Assembly (NCBI GenBank): GCA_029216955.1
Contig: JANAVB010006999.1
Location: 2,879,102-2,943,101 of the forward strand
Source: Iris pallida
Taxonomy: Eukaryota > Streptophyta > Magnoliopsida > Asparagales > Iridaceae
Direction of reading: 5' to 3'
DNA length: 64,000 nt
A model generated the notes under the pieces. That model saw only the letters and a list, made by a program, of their open reading frames with translations, did not search any database and was not told the DNA's origin. Both the position numbers and the translations under genes were made by a program. Shown one piece after another: positions 56,428 through 64,000 of this stretch. Position 1 is the first letter of the stretch. Each line of letters begins with the position of its first letter.

Positions 56428-57735
56428 ATGTCGTCTTCTTCAGCGGCATTGTACCTGGCCCTGCCGATCAGCGAGGCGGAGCACCTCCCGCGGACTAGCA
56501 ACAACCTGGAGATCAAGCCCAGCATTCAGAAGTGGCCTCCAGAGTCGTGCCTACTGGAGGAGAGCCACCAGTCCAGCCATTTCAGCCTGCGGAGCCTGAT
56601 GATGGCACTTTGGTAGGTCTCATCAGATCATTGTTAGCTTCCCAAGATCATAGAGGAGATGCCTTGCACCAGGCAGTGACGGATGCTCTAACCAGAGGAG
56701 GTCATCTGGGTAACAGTGCGGCCAACAGCTTCAAGCGCTTGAACCCTCCCTTCTTCGATGGTAGCGAAGATGCTATTGCTGCAGATGCATGGCTTCAGGA
56801 CAGAGGTGATTCTAGAAGCAGCCAGGATTCCAGAGAACGAGAAGGTGGCCGTAGTGCACCTGCAGTTATTAGATCTTATACGTAGCTGGTGGGCAGCACA
56901 GGCAGTAGGATTAATGGCCCCTATTTTATGGGCAGTATTCAGAGAGGAATTCTAGACCAAGTATTTTGATGTTGTAGCTCGATACGATCTACAGATGAGG
57001 TTCACCAATCTAAAGTAGATGGGCAGGACGGTCAACGGGTATGCGGTCAAGTTCTCGAGACTTAGTCGGTTTGCTCCCACCTTGCTGGCGATCGAGTTCG
57101 ATAGAGCCCAGCGGTTCCAGTAGGGGCTCAATCTCGAGATCTTATTGGCAGTGGAACAGTTTGAGCATCAGACTTTTGATACAGTCTTGAGAGCAGCCAG
57201 GAGGCATGAGTATACCTCCCAGAGGTTTGTAGATAGGGCCGGAGGTCGGAAGAGATCTCACGGCCAGATGAATCAGTCTTCAGCACCAGTCCCGGCAGCC
57301 AGGACTTTGACCATTGGAGCTCCGAGGCGGGCGGCCTCAGTAACGTCGGTTCAACATTCAGTCCCGACGTACCCTCAGCAGCAGAAGCAGAAGCATTCTT
57401 CCGCAGTGGGATGTTCACACTGTGGGAAGCCAGGGCATGTGGTAGCAGAATGTCACAGGGTGCAGGGATTGTGCCTGGCCTGTGGACCAGCAGATCATAA
57501 GGTTGGATCCTACCCGAATAGGGGTAGTTCATCATCGTCCAACCTTTCTAGTCCTTTGGTGAGCGGACCAGCACCAGTCCAGCAACAGCAGTATCAGCCT
57601 CAGAGGCCCTTGTCGCCTCAGTCCCAGGTATTCTAGCAACAACACCCCCAGCAGTATGCTCAAGCCCAAGCCCTGAGTCAGAGTAGGCAACAAGGATTTC
57701 AGCAGAGGGGACCAGCACCCCGAGGGCATGGTCAG
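56428..57735 (+). pseudogene. Chromovirus gag
   Basis: Pieces in three frames: an N-terminal frame from ATG 56428, then FKRLNPPFFDGSEDAIAADA (typical chromovirus gag entry) and a WL segment in the frame from 56532, a W-W-A-A-Q stretch (about 56885), and a zinc knuckle CSHCGKPGHVVAEC at 57412-57453 with a degraded second one. Stops at 56953, 57016-57018, 57121-57123 and 57634-57636 are TAG, mostly in places where CAG (Gln) is expected. At least two frameshifts add to these. Confidence 0.82.
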
Positions 57736-57738
57736 GCT

Positions 57739-58140
57739 ATGGTGATGACCGCAGAGGAAGGGTTGGCATCAGGAGAGGTAGTGGCAGGTACTATTCTCGT
57801 CAACTCCTTTCCAGCTTCAGCTTTATTTGATTCTGGTGCATCGTATTCATTTATGTCTGCACGATTCATGACACGGATAGGACTGGAGCCCGAGTCGTTA
57901 TCGGTAAGGCTCAATATACTTACTGGTAACGGACTTGTTGCAGTAGACATAGTGTTTTCCTCGTGTCGGGTCGTAGTTAGCGGTAGAGAATTCCTTGCTA
58001 GATTGATAGAGTTCCCGATGGCCGATTATGATGTGGTCTTAGGGATAGATTGGTTGAGGAACCAGTATGCTAGAATAGACTACAACATTGGCAGTATTAT
58101 TTTTAGCATTCCAGGCGAGCCAGAGTTTTTTTTCTCCTGA
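57739..58140 (+). pseudogene. Chromovirus aspartic protease
   Basis: The active site is ALFDSGASYSFMS near 57820-57860. The flap and end read DYDVVLGIDWLRNQYARIDY, as in gypsy proteases of this group. The frame ends at TGA 58138-58140. The domain is intact but is followed by a broken linker. Confidence 0.87.
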
Positions 58141-58248
58141 GGCGAAGTTGAACCTTCTCCTCCAGTATTGCGGATGGCAGTCGCAGTAGTGTAGTTACCC
58201 CGGATAGTCGAGGAGTTTTCGGATGTTTTCCAAGAAGAGCTTCCAGGG

Positions 58249-58879
58249 ATGCCGCCAGAGCGAAAGATCGAGTTCACTATAGACTTGATCCCCGGGATAG
58301 CCCCAGTATCAGAGAGAGTCTACAGGATGGCACCGTCAGAGCTAGAGATATTGTACAAGATGATTGAAGAACTTAGAACCAAGGGATTCATTCGTGCTAG
58401 TGGATCACCTTGGGGAGCCCCGATGCTTCTTGTAAAAAAAAGATGGTACGTCCAGGTTATGTGTAGATTATTGTATCTTGAACTCAGTGACAATCAAGAA
58501 CAGATACCCTCTCCCGAGGATGGATGACTTGTTTGACCAGCACAAGGGGGCAGCAGTATTTTCGAAGATCGACTTGTGCTCAGGATATCATCAAATCAGA
58601 GTCAGAGAGCAGGACATCCCGAAGACAGCTTTTAGATCGAGGTATGGGCATTGGGAGTTCCTTGTTATGCCATTTGGAGCAACCAATGCGTCGGCTGTAT
58701 TCATGGACCTCATAAATCTAGATGACATCCTGGTCTACAGCAAGAGTGTAGCGGAGCATGAGCAGCATCTCCGTGTGGTTCTTCAGATTCTCCGAGAGCA
58801 CCTGTTGTATGCCAAGTTCAGTAAATGCGAGTTCTGGCTCGATCGTATTTCATACTTGGGTCATATCATCACCAGATGA
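58249..58879 (+). pseudogene. Chromovirus reverse transcriptase, active-site deletion
   Basis: The first frame has the [20 protein letters not shown] and [19 protein letters not shown] blocks. A frameshift in the A tract 58434-58441 moves the rest to another frame: [53 protein letters not shown]. Then [11 protein letters not shown] follows directly (58700-58740). In related elements about twenty residues lie between FMDL and the F-x-D-D motif, so an in-frame deletion has removed them and altered the residues before the DD. The frame stops at TGA 58877. Confidence 0.87.
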
Positions 58880-59662
58880 GGAGTAGAATTAGATCTCCAG
58901 AAGATCGTGGCTATTGAGTCATGGTCGGTGCCTAGTACAGTTTCAGAAGTCCATAGTTTTCTTGGATTGGCCGACTACTTCCGGCGATTTGTTTCAGACT
59001 TTGTTCGAATTTCAGCACCATTGATCCAGTTAACCCGCAAGGATGTGCCGTTTGCTTGGACAGCAGAGTGCCAGGATTCTTTCGAGATGTTGAAGCGAGG
59101 CTTGATGACGGCACCCATTCTCACGCTTCCAGATGGGACCGGAGGATTCTCAGTGTATTGTGATACTTCAGACAGAGGCTTAGGAAGTGTTCTGATGCAG
59201 CATGGAAAGGTAATAGCTTATGCGTCACGTCAACTTCGTAATCATAAGAGGAATTACCCTACCCATGACTTGGAGCAGGCAGCAGTAGTGATTGCGCTTA
59301 AGTTATGGAAGCACTATTTGTATGGAGATAGGGTGGAGATCTTCACTGACCACAAGAGCCTAAAGTATATTTTCACCCAGAAGGATCTTAACATGCGTCA
59401 GAGGAGATGGCTAGAACTTCTTATAGATTATGATGTCAACTTGCAGTATCATCCTGGGAAGGCCAACGTTATTGCAGATGCATTGAGCAGGAGAGCCGAA
59501 GTTTATTTCCTAACAGCGCAACCAGAGCTGTTAGCAGATCTTCAGAAGATGGGTATAGAAGTTGTTCTCCCTTCCCGTGTGGCATTAATGGCTAGTATGC
59601 AAGTTCAATCCACTAGAGTCAAGAGGATTCGGATGGCGTATTTAGCAGATTCCAAGCTTTAG
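58880..59662 (+). pseudogene. Chromovirus RT thumb and RNase H
   Basis: The frame has [19 protein letters not shown] and [20 protein letters not shown], then RNase H with [15 protein letters not shown] (Asp first), [19 protein letters not shown] (Glu), [13 protein letters not shown] (Asp) and [10 protein letters not shown] (Asp). The RNase H residues are all present. It ends at TAG 59660-59662, probably from CAG. Confidence 0.87.
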
Positions 59663-60830
59663 CGACTCAGAACAGAGTGTGAGGTAGGACAAAGACCAGA
59701 GCTATATATCCATGAAGACGGTACACTTCGACATGGTTATCGTCTTTGTGTACCCAGTAGAGATATCAGACAGAAGATCATGGCAGAGGCTCACAGTTCG
59801 CAGTATTCCATTCATCCCGGCAGTACGAAGATGTACCGTGATATTCGTCAGCACTTTTGGTAGAATGGCATGAAGAGGGAGATAGCCCGGTTTGTCTCTC
59901 GGTGTTTGGTTTGCCAATAAGTTAAAGCTGAACATTAGAGGCCAGTTGGACTTGTTCAGCCCTTGCCAATTCCAAAATAGAAGTAGGAGCATGTAACCAT
60001 GGATTTCGTGACTGGATTACCTAGATCCCCAGCTGGTCGAGATGCTATTTGGGTTATAGTTGACCGGCTCACGAAGGTGGCTCACTTCCTCCCGTTCAGA
60101 GTTGGTCAGTCGACGGCTCAGCTAGCAGAGATGTACCTCAGGCAGATTGTCAGATTGTACGGGGTGCCAGTCAGTATCACCTCGGACCGAGATTCAAGAT
60201 TTACGTCACACTTTTGGCATAGCCTGCAGGAGAGTTTGGGAACTAACCTCCAGTTCAGCTTAGCTTACCACCCGCAGATAGATGGGCAGTCGGAATGCAC
60301 GATCCAGACTCTTGAAGATATGTTGAGGTCCTGTACACTCGACTTTGATGGTTCATGGGAAGATCACCTGCACCTGGTGGAATTCTCGTACAATAACAGT
60401 TTTTAGGCCAGTATCCAGATGGCACCGTTCGAGGCACTGTATGGTAGAAAGTGCAGAACCCCGCTAGCCTGGGATGATGTTGGAGAGAGAGGCAGATGCT
60501 CGGTCCCGAAATGATTGCCCAGACAGTTGAAGTGGTCAGAAGAATCAGGGATCATCTTCGAGTTATCCAAGATCGCCAACGTCATTGGGCCGATTCTCAT
60601 CGACGTCCCCTTGAATTCTCGGTCGACGACCATGTATTCCTGAGGATTTTGCCTAGCCGTGGCGTCATTCGTTTCGGCGTACGAGGAAAGCTTAGTGCTA
60701 GGTATATAGGACCGTTCGATATTCTGGAGCGAGTAGGTGATGTATCCTATCGTTTCGCTCTCCTGTCATTGCAACGTGAGGTGCATGACGTGTTCCATGT
60801 ATCCCAATTGCGATAGTATATTCTGGACCC
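59663..60830 (+). pseudogene. Chromovirus integrase
   Basis: The zinc domain is readable with two His (AHSSQYSIHPGS) and C-L-V-C, but is broken by TAG 59861-59863 and further stops to about 59985. The core has MDFVTGLPRS (Asp), VSITSDRDSRFTSHFW (Asp) and DGQSECTIQTLED (Glu), stops at TAG 60404-60406, and continues after a shift as FEALYGRKCR. The GPFDILERVGDVSYR region and HDVFHVSQLR end the protein. Most stops fall on codons that in relatives encode Gln or Trp. Confidence 0.87.
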
Positions 60831-61012
60831 GAGCCATATCCTGGATCATTCGGAATTGGTTGTTGGTACCAACCTTTCGTATGAGGAAAGGCCCGTGTCT
60901 ATATTGGACCGGAGAGAGAAGATGTTCAAGAACAAGACTATCAAGTTAGTCCGAGTTGCTTGGGGTCATCACTCTTTGGGTGAGTCAACATGGGAGCGTG
61001 AGGATGATATCT
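60831..61012 (+). pseudogene. Chromovirus chromodomain
   Basis: From about 60878 the frame reads YEERPVSILDRREKMFKNKT, then LVRVAWGHHS...GESTWEREDDI, the Tekay-type chromodomain that follows the integrase and can tie integration to heterochromatin. The linker before it begins with a stop at 60813-60815. The domain ends with TGA 61013. Confidence 0.8.
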
Positions 61013-61195
61013 GATCGCGATATCCCGACATGTTTGACTCATGAGGTATAATATCTTTCTTATGCCTCATGCCTTCGATTCCTTGCTTGAATGATTGATT
61101 GAATGATTGATTGCCTAGTTATAGCTTGCTTGTGATTAGTATAGCTTGTTCTTGTCTCTCTAGCCTTTTAATTAAATTCCGAGGACGAAATTCAT

Positions 61196-61211
61196 TTAAG
61201 GTGGATAGAGT
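61196..61211 (+). other. Polypurine tract region
   Basis: AAGGTGGATAGAGT precedes the 3' LTR at 61212, in the position and with the composition common in this group. Confidence 0.55.
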
Positions 61212-63107
61212 TGTAATGCCTGTTGTTAATATTACGTATTTTGGAATACGTGTACGTATTTTATCTTGTATTGCATGATTCCTTGCTTGGCTTATCTTGG
61301 CATTTCATGGCTTGGTTTATTTTGGGTTGGTTCGGCTAGGCTTGGGTTGCCTTGGTTCATCATGAACCAAGGGGAGAACCCTTACCTACCACCACCATCC
61401 CCATTTATTAACCCATTCCCTCACTCTCTCTCTTCATTACTCTTCTTCTTCCCCACAATTACTCCTCACCTACCAGGAGGCTCTTAGGCAAGTGCAGCTT
61501 GCTTCATGGAGGAACCCAAATTTTACTGTTCTATTTTCTTCTCCACGAGATTCTAACACACTTTAATATTTAGCATTCCTAATTTCCATGGTTCAATTTG
61601 TGTAGATCTAAGTTTATTGTATTTTTAGATTTCCTGGGTTTTGATCTATTTAATCTTATTATTATCAAGTTCTGATGGTTCCATGTTGTAGAGAATTTTA
61701 TTCTGTCCCATTTTGACCTATGGAAGTTCGGATTTGGACTCTGGATGAAGGATTTATGGAGTTGGAAGCCATGGCTTGTATGGTTCTTCTTCTCAAATAT
61801 TTGGAGAAGAAGAACAGTTCCTTAGCCGCATATAGTTTCCAGCAGCATGAACTTAGCCGCATAGCCTTATGCGGCAAGTTCCATTCTTGGTCGCATGGAT
61901 TTTGGGCCGCATGTAATCTTCCACCCGCATGCATGGCCTTAGCTAGCCGTATGGACTTCTGAACTCCTGACTACATGCACCCCTGATTAAATCCTAGCCG
62001 CATGGGCTCCAAACTGAGCCGCATGCGCCCCCTTCTTTCCTGGCCGCATGGGGACTAGTCCTTCTCAGCCGCATAAGAACCCAGCCGCATGAGTTGATCC
62101 TGCCGCATATAGTTCCCAGCCGCATGAGGCCTGATCGGCCCAGCCGCATAGACCGATCCACATGACCCGCTTGACCGAGCCGCATAAGGCCCAATCATTT
62201 TTAGAGCCGTATGAACTCAATTATCCTTAGCCGCATGAAGTCATCCCTTCCAGCCGCATAAGGTCTTGCTCCCCGCGAGCCGCATGAAACCCTTCATCTC
62301 CAGCCGCATATGCCCAGCCACCCAGAGCCGCATATGCTCAATCTCCCTCCAGCCGCATGAACTTTCTTTCCTGGCCGCATAGGGTTCATTCCCTCCGGCC
62401 GTATAAGATCCCCTCTATTCCCAGCCGCATAAGCTCCTGCCCCCTTCTTAGCCGCATAAACCCAAATTTTTCTCCAGCCACATGAGCTTTCCCTTTTTCA
62501 GCCGCATGCACCCTGAACCGCCCTCAGCCGCATGGACTTCCTTCCTGGCCGCATATGCTCGAGCCGCATGGCTCTTCCATAGCCTTGTATTTTATGATTT
62601 AATTGTTATTAATTAGGCCCATATCTTGTAGCCCTCAGTATACTTGGCCCTTTTGATAATGCTTGTACTATGTTATCCTGCACATGTTCTATGAATACGA
62701 TAGTGACCCGTAGTGGTGCACTCTTGACAAATAACATGACATGATAGTGGTCCGTCGTGGCACGCTCCTGACAAGTAAACCTGATATGATATGTCTGGAT
62801 ATGCTGTTGCGACGGCTAACATGACATGATAAGTATGAATAACCTGGACACCGTAGGCGAATGTGCTTGTACAAATGAACCAGTATTGTCTTGCATCATG
62901 TCTAGGACATGGACCCCTGAGTACCACGGTCAGGGGTGCCTACCAAATTGACTAAGGCTAATAACTAGAATAATTCAGTAGTCATGAAGAGATTTCCCAG
63001 CTACAGGCGATCCCGTTACCTAGGCGCGCTTGGGATCTTTAGCCTACCGTCGAGTAGGGCATATTTCCAGCACACTGTCATGTGTTGCACCCTTCAAGCT
63101 ACTTAAG
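61212..63107 (+). repeat. 3' LTR of chromovirus, interrupted
   Basis: It matches 53341-55205 of the 5' LTR and stops after CTACTTAAG at 63107, where another LTR begins. It carries its own AGCCGCAT array. Confidence 0.9.
61816..62576 (+). repeat. AGCCGCAT interspersed array, 3' LTR copy
   Basis: The same array as at 53956, with more exact AGCCGCAT copies and one extra unit near 62500-62540. Confidence 0.9.
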
Positions 63108-63911
63108 TGTAGCTTTTCTTCCCGGAAAATTTTTGAAAATATTTTCTTATTATTTAATTGATTTAAATGGTGATTTTTTGATGTTATAAGTAATTGTTTA
63201 GTTAACTATTACGATAGATGACTTTAGCCATAGTTGAGTTTTGAAGTACAAGACGACTAGGAATCATGGCACGGTTAGTGCTGTGGCGTGCCTTGACTAG
63301 TGTATTAGCCATGCCAGGGAAGGCCAAGCCATAGGAGTGTCCTAACTTGGAAAACCAGGCCATGTTGCGACTTGACTCCTATAAATAATTTAGTTATTTA
63401 TTTTTAAGATTTATGGACTTGTGGATGACCCGATTGTACCAAACTAGCCCGGATTTGACCTGAACCAAGCCCATGTAGTAGGACAGTGAGACCAAAGACG
63501 TCCATGTAGACGTACATATTACATTTATTATTTTGATTGTCCAAATAGGCTTTCATATATCAAGTATTTATATGCATATATATAATATATTTTATTGTTA
63601 CTAAATTGACAGTCTATTTTTAGAAATAGGATAAATACTTTTTATTATATTGACGCAATTTGGATACTTGTATGTGTATACATTTATAATCCATTTTCAC
63701 TTTTTATATACAAAATTTTATACATATATGTGCATATTATATTAGAATATATATTTATATAATGTATATACTTGGAATTATACAAGATATATACTTATAT
63801 AATATATGTGTATTAATGGCCAAGCCCAACACCAGGAGAATATATCCCTAAGATTTATTTTGGACTCTTGGAGTATTTATGCATATATAGAAAATGCTCG
63901 TATATATGTAT

Positions 63912-64000
<89 letters not shown>
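63108..64000 (+). mobile_element. 5' end of another gypsy LTR, inserted in 3' LTR
   Basis: It starts TGTAGCTTTTCTTCCCGG and parallels the solo LTR that begins at 46849 (minus), base block by base block, to about 63500. A TATA-like CTATAAATAATT lies near 63381. The candidate target duplication is TTAAG (63103-63107). The element runs off the window. Confidence 0.75.
63907..64000. repeat. Long (TA)n tract at window end
   Basis: About 90 bp of pure TA to the last base, preceded by ATATATGTATAGATA. The true length is unknown because the window ends inside it. Confidence 0.95.

Larger units (their letters stand above)
53341..63107 (+). mobile_element. Tekay/Del-type chromovirus (Ty3-gypsy)
   Basis: The 5' LTR is 53341-56257. 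The interior 56258-61211 has gag, protease, RT, RNase H, integrase and a chromodomain. The 3' LTR starts at 61212 and is interrupted at 63108. The order and the C-terminal chromodomain place it among chromoviruses, closest to the Tekay lineage. Many stops and a deletion at the RT active site show it is dead. It sits inside a copia element. Confidence 0.9.

Overview
The window is repeat-dominated nuclear DNA of a flowering plant, probably a dicot. Almost every feature is a transposable element, and the elements are inserted into one another. Evidence for a plant includes CACTA DNA transposons with a plant Transposase_24-type gene, a captured plant B3 domain, a Tat/Ogre-type Ty3-gypsy element with two RNase H domains, a Tekay-type chromovirus, Ty1-copia elements and a probable Sirevirus-like solo LTR. 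Only one interval (about 15.57-16.45 kb) looks like a possible non-transposon gene, and I do not recognise it.

Layout. (1) 1-10.36 kb is the right part of an old CACTA element. It carries a broken, intron-containing Transposase_24 gene. A second CACTA element (2611-9092, target duplication GAC) sits inside one exon of that gene, and the reading frame matches exactly across the insertion. The inner element carries 610-bp tandem units on either side of a 1.08-kb near-palindrome made of a captured B3-domain fragment. (2) 10.36-15.0 kb holds degraded gypsy LTRs and a roughly 290-bp tandem repeat. (3) 15.57-16.45 kb is an unrecognised three-exon reading frame with one C-terminal membrane segment. 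(4) 16.7-28.8 kb contains copia LTR remnants, a SINE-like sequence, a complete but decayed copia element (19483-26755, target duplication CTCAT) with a solo LTR (24868-26249, ATTAT) inside it, and more gypsy LTR. (5) 28846-43202 is a complete Tat-lineage gypsy element (target duplication GTTTT). It has gag, a protease followed by five tandem IPVSGRT-type repeats, RT, two RNase H domains and integrase, then antisense reading frames with their own TATA boxes and an intron. (6) 43.2-50.1 kb is a minus-strand copia fragment split by a 3.2-kb solo gypsy LTR (43675-46849, TCTTC), then a foldback element and a TRIM-like remnant. (7) 50102-53340 is the 5' half of a copia element, cut by a Tekay chromovirus (53341 onward). 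The chromovirus has 2.9-kb LTRs containing about 30 copies of an AGCCGCAT motif. Its 3' LTR is itself interrupted at 63108 by another LTR, which runs off the window into a long TA tract.

The coding domains are those of separate mobile elements; there is no host pathway or operon. Most are inactivated by stops and frameshifts. In the chromovirus most stops look like CAG to TAG changes, as expected from cytosine methylation and deamination. The Tat element is the youngest and most intact. All calls come from reading the sequence and given translations; no database search was run.
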